The notes beneath the pieces were generated by a model. The model did not search any database and was not told the origin of the DNA. It saw only the letters and a list, made by a program, of their open reading frames with translations. A stretch of 64,000 bases of DNA from Glossina fuscipes (lineage: Eukaryota > Arthropoda > Insecta > Diptera > Glossinidae). The position numbers were made by a program, and so were the translations under genes. Each line of letters begins with the position of its first letter. Position 1 is the first letter of the stretch. Below, piece after piece: positions 23,584-36,332 of this stretch. Location: the NCBI RefSeq assembly GCF_014805625.2, contig NW_023998415.1, forward strand, positions 40,180,694 to 40,244,693. Direction: 5' to 3'.

Positions 23584-26500
23584 TAAACCTTAAAAGCCCC
23601 GAATCGTTTCTTAGCTAATCTAAATATAGTTACGAGCTTTTCAGCCCATAGAGTGTGCTCTGCAAAAATCTAAATATTTATATAATATATTCTCAATATC
23701 GGATCCTTTAATTACTAGTAAATTAACTGTCCTTCATACCCGTGCTTTGGCTATGCCGTATCGAAATTAGCCTCCAATTTTGATATATTCGTATGATTCG
23801 AAAATTGAACTATATCTTTTCCCTGTTATCGGTTGACATACTTTTGCGTGTTTGCAACGGCTTAGGAGTTTTACTTCCAAAGCGGATTTACATCGAGTGC
23901 AAGTGTGGATCTTGTGCTCGATATGTACACGCCTTTTCTCTAATTTATTTATATATGAATTTTCTTCTGCATCCTATTTTTCTCTTTAAAAACTACTTAG
24001 AATAAAATTTGTTTTGTAAGAGACAATTGGATGCATTTTAGCTCACTTTCATCTATAAACAATTATGTAGAATACATATGCAAAAAGAAATGGAACAAAT
24101 AAGCCACACTTATCTATTATGATAGAGCATCCAGGCTTAGTTTTCTTTTTTTTTTTTTGTTTTTTTTTTTTTTTTAAATAAACATGGCAAGTATAAAAGA
24201 CTCGAGTACAGTCAGGAGTGATTTTCTTATATATGTTTAGCTTAGGTCGGAAACTTTTCTGCCAAGCCTCGTGTATGCATTTGTAAGTGCATATGTACGT
24301 GGTTCATAGTTACAAGTACTTATTATTGAGAAGAGATAAAGTATTAGGCAACGAAAGAATAAAAACGCAAACACCTTTATCGAAACGTTCACTTAGGTCT
24401 TTAAGAAGCCAAAGAAACATTTTACGGTAAACTTTCACTTCTGCTCGCCTTTGACATTTGAAGGTATACGATACGGTTTTCGGAAACTTGCCATTAATAT
24501 AATATATAAAATAATCAATAAAATAGAAATAGTTTTATTGCTATGCTTGTTGTTTTAAATAAATGTAAAAAGGCAGACGATTACGTTCTTATTTTTTTTA
24601 TACTAGTTTTTGAAAGCATTTCGGTTATCTTTTACTGTTTCATCTCTGATAAATATGCACTTTTTGTTGTAATTTGAATTGATGGTTTAAAAATGTCAAA
24701 TAGACAGCGAACAATCAAAGGCTATCGTGCGGTCGAATTGATATTATTTTGCGTACTTTTACATCAACATTTTCTTTTTTTTTTTGGCAGATTGTTGGAC
24801 AGATGGAGATGGAAATTGGACTTGAATACTTCAGTTTAGTACTTTTTGCACTTTTATTTAATTGTTTTCAACAGACCAGCGGACGGATATGGATAGATAA
24901 GCAGATTTCAGAGGTAAAGACAATCCAACAGTGCCATTGTAAAGAAAAGAAATTCATTGACCATTTTTCTTCTTTTTTTTTTTTTTTTGTGGATGGAAGG
25001 AAATGTTAAAAAGAACAATATTTTTTCCACCAGGTTAATAAGTGGGTATGGGTAAAGTATTAGAAAGAAACATTATTACGGAAAATTCTTTTAAAATTGA
25101 CAACACAGCAGCCTTTATCGCGAGTTACATTCATTTGAAGGGGTTATGTACCACACCTTGTCGCTGATGCAAGTTTAAATCGGAAAGGCAAAAAAAAAAA
25201 AAAAAAATCATTTAACCTGCATGCTATATAGCTAGTGCGACTTGTAGGATTTTTTACATATGTATATGTTAGTTTTCGTATGATTGACATGTATTGGTGA
25301 GGAACAAATTGAATGCTTGACCGCCCTTTTCATGAACAAAAACTGTTTAATTTTTAATCTTGTGCGTTTCACTAGAGAAGATTATTTTCAAGATTTTGTA
25401 GAAAATTCGAATGAAAATAAATTACAATTGCTGGAGTTATGCTGTGTCACCCTTTTTTAAAAATTCGCTTTCAATCGTTTGACATGTTTTTTATTCTTAT
25501 TACACTGCGCTTTTTATTATATTTTCTCATTAGTCTCGAATTCCAACATAATTTTAAAATACCCTTTCAATAAATTCAATATTTTTCCTCTCTTTCTCGT
25601 CTCTTGTTTTCATTATCTTTTGTGCATCTTTCGAAAGCAAAATCGAAGTTTTTTCAATATCCGCATTGGCGAACGACGGGAATGTGGATAATTCAATAGC
25701 TTAATTCATAATTAACAGCGAAAATTTGCGTCCCAATTTGTTAATGTCTTGTAATATTTGTTACTTTTTTTGCAAACCCGGGAATGATGTGCTAACTTGG
25801 TTGGCGGCGTTAGCTTGATTTGGCGGTCGCGACGAACGAAGTTGCTGATGGATGAGTTTTGGTTTATGGTACAAGATAGCAGACGCTATACGAACGAAAA
25901 TGAACTAATGTATTATGTGTGTGTGTGTGTGCTTGAGATTAAAAAAAAAAAAAAAAAATCGTTTTCATAGTATTCGTTTATTGTGCATACCCCATGAGAA
26001 ATTTCTTCGTAATGAATTTTAACTCGTTAAACAAACCTACACACTATCATTATATTAAATTTTCGTACTACTCTTATGTATATTTTTATACAATTCACAA
26101 TTTAAACTTCTATGGTTATGTCCAAACCTTTTTTTTATTATATCGTGTGATATAATAAGTTTTTGTTTTTCTCTATCTTTAATAAAAGAAAAAAATTGGA
26201 AATATTTTTAATCCAGTGAATAAGAAAATATTTATAAATTTTTTTTCTGTTTGAGGAAAGTTAAATGTAGGGATAATTGAACCGATCTATTTCCACGCAT
26301 AATCATGGCCCGAAAGAGCTCGTAGGTAGAGCAGGGCGTAGAGAAGTCCACACGTATTAGCCCGTACGGTTTTCTGCGCGTGTATTTTTTTAGTATAATC
26401 ATTTTTGGAGCGTTTGTTGGGTAGAAAATGAACCGCTACTCCTCTAACTAGTTTTACAATGGCAGGTGCGATTATTCGTTACGATTTGCGATCTTTCGAC

Positions 26501-27227
26501 AAAAGACTTAGGGAACTGTATTTCTTTATTGTTACCGTTATATAAAGAGGTGATATTCGGATATTCAGATGAACGATTAATTTATTGACGATTTAATTTA
26601 ATAATAATTTAAACCATGTTAAAGTTCTTGACAGGACCTCTAGAAGCTTTCGAATGATTCTCAGCATCGTATCTAATGAAGCTGCATTAATATATTTTTA
26701 TATGGAAATGCCTTTAAATGATATAAATATATATGCTCGGCTAAGAGTCGTTCTTCGGAATGGATCAGGATAAAAGGCAAAAAGAAAAGGTCGAAAGCCT
26801 TTGCCAAAGATTTTTTTTGTTTTTTTTTCTTTTTTTTGGAAAATTTTTAATGGCCTTAATTTTCACGGAGTTAAAATAACGGCCCGCCTGCTATTTATTG
26901 TGGCTTTAGCGAAAAGATAACTGAGCGATTGAATAGACTTAAGTTGATAATAAGTATATGAACTATATTTTTTAAATTTAGTATTAATAAAATGAATTAA
27001 ATGTTTGCCGTTGCCTGCTATATCTGAACGCAAATAGAAGTATAACAAATTCGTCTCTTTACAAATCGCAGGCAATTGAAGTCTCGATGTGATTAATTAG
27101 ATTACTAGTAACTGATCGTCCAGAAATATGACAATTTTTTCGAAGACATTTATCAAAGCATATATCCTATCGGCATTTGTCCTCAGGGCAGGTCTTCGGC
27201 ACACGAGGTGTATTCATTACGTGCAAT
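23584..27227. other. AT-rich DNA, possible LINE remainder then unique sequence
   Basis: The first 200-300 bases may be decayed LINE sequence, but no motif past YADD is secure. Beyond it lie T runs (24152-24175, 24974-24988), A runs (25191-25207, 25941-25957) and unique AT-rich DNA. A frame at 24749-25009 contains a splice-acceptor-like T tract plus GGCAG at 24790, but nothing in it is recognisable. A moderately GC-rich patch at about 26280-26380 is unassigned. Confidence 0.5.
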
Positions 27228-27512
27228 ATGCAATTATGCAATAGATTTTACATTAATTTCGATCTGGACGTTTTCTGTTACATTTCCCTATGTGCATTCA
27301 CACTTAATTCATGTAAACAAATGCGTGAAGCCTTAAACCGTAGTTTAATTGGAAATATATTGATGAAAATCCTTCATTTGTATCTCAAAACCTTTGAATT
27401 CGATTATTATTCTTCGTTCCACTATCAAATAGATGGACGAATAGATTGGTGTTTTCAGTTCAATTTGTTGATTTTCGCGATATTATCTCGTCATTTGTCG
27501 ACGGGTGAATAA
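27228..27512 (+). CDS. Orphan open frame (94 codons), probably chance
   Basis: ATG-initiated frame with no low-complexity run. It contains two hydrophobic stretches (VFCYISLCAF and LLIFAIL) and a Cys- and Phe-rich composition. No domain, signal sequence or splice context is recognised. It is listed because it is one of the few longer frames here not produced by simple repeats. Confidence 0.08.
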   Translation: MQLCNRFYINFDLDVFCYISLCAFTLNSCKQMREALNRSLIGNILMKILHLYLKTFEFDYYSSFHYQIDGRIDWCFQFNLLIFAILSRHLSTGE

Positions 27513-29090
27513 TTCAGCTGACAATGACTTGATCGTTTTAAAAGAGGAACAAAATCGATGAAGTATACCGACTTTAAACTTCTTGACTTCTCGATGATAC
27601 TCTTACAATTAATGCAGATAGTCAATAATTATTGATGACAGACATAAGGGAAAGACGGATATTCAGACGTCTATTCTATTCACAATTTTCGACTGACCTC
27701 TACTGCTACTATGGCTATATTTACATATATTTAACAAAGTGTGTGAGAAAACTAACATGCTTCTTGGTGAAAGCTAAAAAAACTTATGTTTTAAGAGGAA
27801 AACCTAACAATAAAAAATGGAGAAGAAAAAAAAAAAAAAGATTCCTTTTGCTTAATAAAAGCAAGAAAGAAATCTGTATATATATATAAAATATATATAT
27901 ATATATATATATACACATAACCACAAATATTTATGTATATATTTAGGCTTTGATTTTGTGGTTGTTGGCACAGATAACTTCAGGCAAGTGTCTCACTTTT
28001 ACCACAACACACATGCTAAGCATATATAAAAAGATCTTTGGGATATATGATCGTGTGTGTGCGCGTATGTGTTTGTACAAAAAAAGAGGCTACAAATTAT
28101 TTGACAGCTTCAAGATTTATAGTGACTCTTCAACTATACGTATAAAAAGTCATAAAAAAAAAACACTTTGAACGAAACAAAATAATACCAAAATATAAAA
28201 AAAAAAAAGAAAAACGAAATGAAAAAATTTGAAAAAAAAAATAAAAAAATAAAAAAAACTATCTTTCAACAGTTTATTGAAAACAGTACCTGTGCCTTAG
28301 CTTTTGCTTTATATTTATAACTTCATACATATTTCGATATGGATTTATATGCACATGTGTGTGCCTATGTGTATGAGCGTGTGTGTGCGTGTTATATATG
28401 TATGCGTGTGGTATGATCAGATAATCTTAATAGTAATAATAATACTTTCTAACACATCATATATAATCTCAAGTATGTGTTGTCGATACAAAAAATATGA
28501 TAAAATTCTGACCTCTTAAGAAATATTTTGCTTCCAGCCCCTTATTTTCAAACGTATCTGTTTGTTTCTTTACTACGGCTACAGACACAATAGAAACATA
28601 ACATAAATTATAAACTATGATTGATATCTAAATGTTTCTTGTTTTTTTTTTTTTTCTTTTTCCATTTTAACCGGCATTTAAATAACTTGACTATAATCAT
28701 GAAACGTCGGTTAATAAATCCCGAGATAGGAATATAGTTGTCGTTCTTAACAACAAAATCGATAGAAATTTCCTACTACTACGCTCGTGAATTAAATCGA
28801 CAGTCTGCTAATGCAAAGGCTCTGGCGGACACCACGCAAAACGAATAAAAACGAAAACAATCGGCCGGTGAACATCTTGCGATACACATATGGTGATCTT
28901 TAAAACGTAAGAACGATGTATGCCGTATACTATAATACATGATTCGATTGAAGGAGAACCCAAACGGCAAAGCAACGACGGATCTTTCACTAAGCCAATG
29001 TACACCGAGTCACAAACCGATGGCTACCATAGTAAAATTACGTTAATTCATGTTGAAATTGTTTGCATTATCTGTTATGAAATCTCATTG
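27513..29090. other. AT-rich DNA with repeats, partly unassigned
   Basis: TA tracts at about 27875-27914, many A runs at 28180-28258, and GT-rich sequence near 28355-28410. The stretch from about 28790 to 29090 is less AT-rich and open in one frame leading into the mariner remnant. It may be decayed mariner sequence, but I could not match it to the transposase core. Confidence 0.5.
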
Positions 29091-29300
29091 CTCCTGGAGA
29101 AGCGATTTGAATCAAGTGGTGAAGTCATAGTGGAAATTGAATTTTGGTTTAAAAGTTTTGACAAGGCATTCTATAAAGAGGCATTGAAACGTTACCGAAG
29201 CTTTTAACTGATTGTATCACTATTGAACGCGATTATGTTGATATATAAGATCGAATTGAGGAAAAAAGTGTCTTAAATGTCCCGAAACTTATTGATCGTT
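29091..29300 (+). pseudogene. Mariner-family transposase C-terminal remnant
   Basis: The frame at 29100-29204 reads KRFESSGEVIVEIEFWF, then DKAFYKEALKRY, matching the last part of mariner transposases (usual form EEVI-E-EAYF--K-KSFYK-GIE-LE-RW). After a stop and a frame change, TDCITIERDYVDI and a stop follow at 29207-29248, the typical final residues. About 30 bases later TCCCGAAACTTATTGATCG, at about 29280-29298, looks like the inside of a mariner terminal repeat. Catalytic aspartates were not recognised upstream. It differs in sequence from the copy at 22 kb, so it represents a separate mariner lineage or a separately aged copy. Confidence 0.8.
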
Positions 29301-32156
29301 TTGTTCTAAGATTAATAATTCCTGATAAACTCGTATAATTTTGGCTTGTAAAAAACGAAAGATTCCATAATCTTTGCTTTACTTAACCGCGAAACATTTC
29401 CAAGGTTTTTCGTTATCGCTTAAAAAAGTGACACTGTAGAATAATCTTCGGATTTTATATTATTTTATTTTTAAGAGAAAGACATTAGTTTAAGCGGAAT
29501 TAACAAAAAGATGAGAAGGAAAGAATTGCCCTTTTTTGGAAAAAGCGAATGTGGTTTGCAAGATCTTGTATTTTTGATTTCTAAGATGATTTTATTGTTC
29601 CCAATCGATCAACTGCTCGTCATTTCGTGCAAGTCAGAGTTGTAATCGGCAGCGACCGACAGCTGATGAATATATAGAATAGCGCTGTAAAGCAATCAAG
29701 TATTTCAACTCAAATTCTTATGGAAATTTTGAGGAGCAAAGTAGACTCTGAGAAGCACTTGAGAAACTAAAATCAAAACATGGACTTTCAGTCCACTTGG
29801 CTTTTTCGTAATAACGAAAAGACAGGACTCCTTAACATAAGCGAAATTGCATAGTTGACCAGTTTTAAGACCATTTGCTACGAAAGTCGCTCAAACTCAA
29901 GTTGAGCGATCACCTCGGGTGCATTTGCACGCTTATATAAGCGAATAAATAAAATCAGTTATAACTTCATCTCCGATTAGTATATACATATGTATATACA
30001 TATTGTTTTCTTTAATATAATGAATCGTATTTCAGCTTCCGATTTGCAGTTTAGTCGGCTTCAGAATGGAACATATTGCAAGAAATTGGTTTCCCGCATT
30101 AACGATAACGAATAGTTTACAACAGTGTAAATTGAAAAAAAAAAAAAAAAACTTGGCATTCAATGGCATGTGGAAGTAACGAAATTCTTGTTTTATGCCG
30201 AAAGTAAGCGAACTACAAGCTTTTGTCAGATAAAAAAGCGCACTGCTACTGTGAAAGATGTCATAGAAGAATCGGTATGATGGCGCATTACACCCGATTG
30301 GGCTCCGCTTTACATGAAATAAGTTATGAGCCATCGTCACTCAACGCAACAAAATGATGCGATCTAGTTAATGCTTAAAATCGATTAGAAGGCATCCGAT
30401 TTGGCAAACATGAAATAAATATTTTCATGTTCCAATATGAGACAATACGTCTCCCTAATGGCCGGGCAATGTTCCGACGATTTAGATAAATTTCGAATTA
30501 AGATGAGTGCACATGACATAGTCAAAGCTTTACTTCTTGAGATTTTTAATTGTGTTAAGTCCTAGAAATTAATTCATTCGCGAGCACTTGTTAAGTTTCA
30601 CTTCAAAATAAGTTGAAGCATCTCAACATTCCTAAGCAACGAGATTTAATAGGACTCTAAGATTTTTGATTAAAATGATTAAAATTGAATTTGATTGACT
30701 GCATTCGTTTATCCTTTCCATAAATTTCGCCATTTTTCCCCTACAAATTGATGCAAAAACGTTAAAATGGCAAGTTTATGACGATAATCGATTATTTTAT
30801 TTTACTTAAATTGATTCCTTTTGAACTTATGTCATGCTTACGGATCCATAATAGTTCATGTAGGCATATAACTACAGTTAAGAAATACGGAAAGAAATGA
30901 TCTTAAACCGCAGCTTAGTTCTGTTTATATGGGCCATCGATTCGACTTTATTTATGATTTCGTCATATTTTCTAAGTGAAATCGTTACTTAACCTGTTAA
31001 ATATATCCCGTTCACCACATTAAGATCAGGACAAGTATTGAGTTATTTCGTAAAATTAGCTTTTTCGGTTTCATTGTGCCAGGCATCTGTTTGCTGCTGA
31101 TGTTATATTAATTGCTAGGAGAATGCTTTATCTCGGATAGACGAGAGTATTCTTAACCTATCAACTATAATAGAAACATTATTATTCAAATGCTTTATAC
31201 GATTAGGAACCAATGAAACGATTTAATAGATAACGAAAACTTTTTCTTACTACTCCTTAGCGTTTATCGTGCCCTTTCATGACCTTTGATAGGATAGCCA
31301 TAATTTAAATTTAACATTTACCAATAAAGCCTTTGCTTGATGCGCTGCATATGCGGGAATTTTTTTTTTGAAGCAAAAACGTTATGTTATTGCAATTGAG
31401 TTTTTTAGTGCGTTAGCGTTATGTATCCTAAGCGTGCTGTACTTGTGAACTGGTCGGTATTCGTATTTATTTGACTTGTTCGCGCTGTTAACTTGTAATT
31501 TTGTAATGATATCTATCTGTCCTTTAATTCAGACAATTAGGTTTAATTACATATGACGATATTTTTATATTGGTCTTTACGTCTTCTTCTTCTTCTTCTT
31601 CTTCTTCAATGTACAATGAAAGAATTAATTATTTCACTTTTATTATTAATAATGACTTCGGTCATGTATTTTTTTTTTTGTTTTTTTATAAACGAGGATG
31701 AATAAATTGAATAAATTAAATTAAGTTAAACCATGAAAGCACTTAGTTGCCTTTTTTCTATTATATTTCTAGCATTCCTACACATACATATATATATATA
31801 TATATAACATTTAATCAATAGTTTTCATCTACATTTAGCAGGTATACGTGTACTTCTCAAAATGTACAAACAAACATATGTAGGAACATGTGTACAAACA
31901 AATTATTGATAACATTTATTAAAAATTGATAAATCTATAAATTAATGCCTTTTATTTATTTATATATTTATTTAGTTTTTTTTTTTTTTTCTTTTTCGTA
32001 TTCAATAAACTTTTAACATGTGGTTACACTTGTGAAGATAACGCTTTTCTACACATTCGTGTATACAAACATTTACGAGTAAAATATGATGTCAGCAGCT
32101 ACATATATATATATACATATCTGTACATGTACGTAAACAGAAAAAAAAAATAAAAT

Positions 32157-32187
<31 letters not shown>

Positions 32188-33085
32188 TAAATAAACAGAA
32201 AAAAATAATTAACAAGACAGAGACAAGTGAAGTCTTAGTACATTTCATTAGGCACGTACAGCAACAGAAAGAAAAAAAAAATTAATTAATAAATCTAAGC
32301 GTTTCTACAAAAAGAACGCTTTAAGAAAAGTCTTCAAAATCGAGTATGTGTGGGTAAAAAATTAAAGCTTAAAACAAAAAAAAAAAAACACAATTAAAGA
32401 AATTGTATTCATATCAGGGCGAATTTTCGACACCCATCAAATACTGAAAAACAATTAAATAAAGACTAAAGATTTGCTTTGTTTAGGTAATTGTGGGCAT
32501 GTCAGTTGATCGCTCGGAACTTTCTTGAAATGAGATTTTAGAGGGCTGGACCGAGACATCCTGGCAAAATATTTACACCCGATATTTAATCGTACTATCT
32601 GCTATTTGATATTAGTAAGTGATTGTGTTTTGGACTATTAAGGGTGTGGCTCATGACTGATTACATCAATCTTGAGAGTTCAGTTCACTGGTCTACATCA
32701 ATTTTTATCATATTCAAACTCGTAATAATAGATCAAAGATTACAAAGCTAATCGTTGCAGAATTTTACGATAATTTTATTCTTTTTATTCTTTATACTTT
32801 ATAAATTAAATATATTTTAGAGAAATTCCTGCAGCATCTTCGTGGGCGTTACAAATGCAGGAATAAATTTAATATGACCTCATCCTTTGTTTTTGCATAC
32901 AAAAAATAAAAAAAAAAAAAGAAAAAAAAAGTAAAAGGGTTCAAAAAACTTTCGAGTATTGAGACTTAAGAAACGCATAACAACACTGAGCGGATAGACA
33001 GGCTGACAGATAAAAGACAATAAAGTAAACATATTATGATATACGTGCACATTTATAAGGACATATGTGTGTATGGATATGTTTG

Positions 33086-33117
33086 TCTCTCACTCTCTTT
33101 CTCTCTATCTCTCTCTA

Positions 33118-33155
<38 letters not shown>

Positions 33156-33170
33156 CGCGTGTGTGTGTGT
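33086..33170. repeat. Compound (CT)n-(TA)n-(GT)n microsatellite
   Basis: Three dinucleotide arrays in direct succession: CT to about 33114, TA at 33115-33150 and GT/GC at 33151-33170. Confidence 0.92.
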
Positions 33171-34154
33171 CATATGTTTGCTTTTATGTGCATTCTGTAA
33201 GCTGTGTGTAAGGAACGTCTCGTTTTAGGATGGTATCCCACGTAAAACGGCAGAGCGTTTTAAAGGAAACGCCTACATCTCACACAACTTAAACATCTAA
33301 TAACTACCCTCACTCATGCTTGTATATTCATACGTACAAGCACCCTCCTCATCCTTATAATTTTGTGCATACATTTTATATCTATCCTTTAATGGCATGT
33401 GTGTGTTTTATCCTTTTTATACTCACACACTCTTTTAGATGGAAAAAGACACAAAGCAAAAATAAAAATAAAAACAAAATCTAACTATAGGGAAAAAATC
33501 CATATATGTTGTTTTTCATATTTTTTTTTTTTTTCTTTTTCTTGTTTTTGTTCTGAAGCAGGATAATGGAAAAAAATTGTGCTGACGTCTACAAAAACCT
33601 TCACTTTTATAATACGGTATGGTATATGGGGTGGATTTTTTTTATTTTTTTTTTTACTTTCAGTCGTACATTGTCTGCCGTGGCATTGTCATATGTAATC
33701 GAGAGCCTATATATATGTATACATATATATATATATATCCATGTATATATGGAACCATTTTTTTTTTTTTTTTCATTTCTGTTTTCAAATATTGTGATAT
33801 TCTCTTGTTTTTTTTTTTTTCCAACGATTTTTCTTTTCGTCCTACTCTCTGCAACTTGCTTCCACATGACTAAATCGTTAACAATGTAAAGCCGCTCACT
33901 CCTTGCCAGCACTTATGGTTATGGTTATCCGTGTGCATATCTAACTGTATGCGTTTATGCATATCCTTTCGTTACATTTATAGGAATTTTTCCACATGGC
34001 AACAATTTCTATTTGTACTTGTTTTTAGAGTTTTTTCCCTTAGTGCTTTTGGTTTTTGTTGTTGGTTTGCTTATGCGTACTTTGTATTGATTCCTACTCC
34101 TTCATAACCATATAGTTGACTAACTGAATCGCTAGTTAACTAAATGACTGACAA

Positions 34155-34187
34155 ACTGACTGACTGACTGACTGACTGACTGACTGA
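34155..34187. repeat. (GACT)n tetranucleotide array
   Basis: Eight clean GACT units, preceded by diverged copies (GACTAACTGAAT and similar) from about 34117, which suggests an older, longer array. Confidence 0.93.
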
Positions 34188-35830
34188 GTGAATGTGCGAT
34201 GGATTGATTGGGAGAGTAACTTAAGTTACACAGTCGTGTGTTTAAAAATTGCGTAAGCCGTTGGACAAAAGGAGAAGTATATTCACCTTTGGAAGTATTC
34301 ATTTATTTAAAAGTCTAACTGTTGCAGTTGCTTGTTTCTTTAATCATTCTATACGGGTTTTCCAGCTTAAGTCGCATTGGGTTAACGTTCTTCTTTTAAC
34401 TTTTCGATCCTCTCTCGTTTTCCTCTCTTTGAGGATCTTCGCTTACTTCGTGGATAATTTTTTTTTTTTTTTTTGGTCTTTTTTCATTATATTCTTGTAG
34501 CTAGAGGCCAGCATTCCGTATTCGTTGTTAACCTAATCTGTGGAAAACAATTTATTTCCTCCTTTTTCTTTTTTTATTTTTAGTAACTATTTTCCTTCTT
34601 GCTGTGTGGTTTGTTTTTTTAACCAGGCATTTCAAGTTGTGCGTGTTGCGTGCGTACTTAACATTAACTTTATAATTTTATTATTGTATATATACGAGTG
34701 TTTTTATTTTTATTTATTTATTTATTTTTTTTTTTTTCGCAAGGGAAGCGTCTTAAAAATATGATTTATGCCTTTAAATGCATAGCCTACTACACATTTA
34801 TATTATGATTTAAAAAGAAAAGATTGATTCCTTTGTACATCACTTTAACATACATATATAGCAACGAAGTTAATTAAAAAATGTATAGAAACTTTTAAAA
34901 CTTGGTTTCATTTTAATCTGAAGTGTGACGAAGTGTAGAAACAAATTTCACTTGCATTATAATGCTTTGCTTCGACGAACGCCTGTAAATTTAATTCAGG
35001 GCGCAATGTGTTTCACATATAAGTTGAATGATAAGTGTGGGTGTGAAACAGCACAAGCGGAATAAATTTCAGCTAAGAGACCGTTTTCCTGAACAACCTG
35101 CACTGTCTTATTACTGTTTTGGTTCAGGAATTCGTAAGTGAAAGCCTTTATCAGACTGAAATATTTATTCGCAAAATGGACTGTTCTGACTACATTCTCT
35201 CGGGCTAAAATAGGCGATTTGAATGCTTCATATGAGCACAGTCATTTCATAATAAAAAGATTGTAGGATGAGGGTTCTGAGATGGCTGTGAAACTGGCAT
35301 CGATTTCCAGGAGGAGAAACTCAAAACATTGCTGTGCTCAACGAGAGAAAAGGTTATTGAAAACGCGTCATGAATACTCGTTTCGAGTTCGGAATGATTT
35401 TGTCCGAGAGCGCGAGAGAACAAATAAGTTGAAGGCACTCACTCATACAGAATAGGATGATCTATGGGACGATCTGCTAACTCTCGATAAGAGCTAGATT
35501 GTGAGTTAGAGCGGCTGGCCCTTTCCATTTCATTAACAGGCACCATACGATCACTAATAGAATATATATGGAAACTTTTCACGTTCTATCTGCTGCAGCT
35601 TATAAGTAGTGTGTAAAAAAATCAAGAAAGCAGGTGAGTTCTCAATGTGTATTGCACTATAGGTGTTTCCTTTTGCGGACTTGGGCTTGATTTCAGTGCC
35701 AACAGGATGTGTTCGCTCACTCTTTTCTTTGGTCAATCACTCTCATAATTGAATATATTTATATATATGTATATATGTACATATGTGTGATTGGGATATA
35801 TACGTACATATATATATGTGCATAAGTGTG

Positions 35831-36332
35831 ATGGAAAAAAATACCTTTCAAAGTGAGAATTGGTTTGAAAACTTATTCCAGTTCCATGAAAAATGGCATT
35901 TTTATCGGTGGTTTGCCATTTTTAAACGCCATCGTATTGCCATCGATCATGATGAGGTCAATGGACGCGCAAAAGATGTGATTACATCAAAAAATGTTAT
36001 AGTATCCTGAAAGTGATTGTTAATAATTGAAACGTGATTTTGCAAAAGAAATCTATTTTCCAAATGCGGACCGGCTTTACTTACTGCAGGACAAAAATAT
36101 TAATTGTTACTGATGGCAAAATAGCATAAATTCGTACGATTTGCTCTCGCACTCACCACATTTTCCGGATCAAAAGCAGAGAGACTATTATCTGTGGACA
36201 ACTCTGAAAAAGATGCTCCAGGGAAAAACGTTACGATCGAATGATGACGTCATTAGGGAAACTGAAGTGTATTTTTAGGTTCTTCGCAGATTTTTCCATA
36301 AAGAATGCATCGAAATGCTAAAGAAAAGTTGA
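35831..36332 (+). pseudogene. Third mariner-family remnant, internally deleted
   Basis: The secure part is 36141-36332. SHSPHFPD and QRDYYLWTTLKKMLQGK correspond to the YSPDLAPSDYFLF-LKKML block, with the third catalytic Asp apparently kept in QRDYYL. Next comes SNDDVIRETEVYF, one stop codon, then RRFFHKECIEMLKKS and a stop. This is the order of a mariner C-terminus. The open frame at 35831-36007 begins ENWFENLFQFHEKW and continues RIAIDHDEVNGRAKDVIT, which I tentatively align with the N-terminal DNA-binding region. If so, the middle of the gene with the first two catalytic Asp is gone. No terminal repeats were identified. Confidence 0.75.

Larger units (their letters stand above)
29301..35830. 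other. Mostly unique AT-rich DNA with microsatellites
   Basis: No gene recognised over 6.5 kb. Simple repeats are (CTT)n at 31581-31608, a small (TA)n at 31789-31805, AAAT/AAATA runs at 32148-32195, a compound CT/TA/GT tract at 33086-33170 and (GACT)n at 34155-34187. T and A runs are frequent at 33520-33540, 33640-33660, 33758-33775 and 34456-34474. Four overlapping frames at 33566-33912 are Phe/Lys/Tyr-Ile repeat translations. Confidence 0.6.

Noticed and set aside
24749..25009. 86-codon frame with a T tract plus GGCAG inside
   Set aside because: Acceptor-like signals are expected by chance in T-rich DNA. The downstream peptide has no recognised similarity and ends in a Phe run.
30410..30490. 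SNMRQYVSLMAGQCSDDL as a mariner second-Asp block
   Set aside because: Similarity to the 'DNARPH-SLM--Q' motif is short, and the blocks expected on either side are missing.
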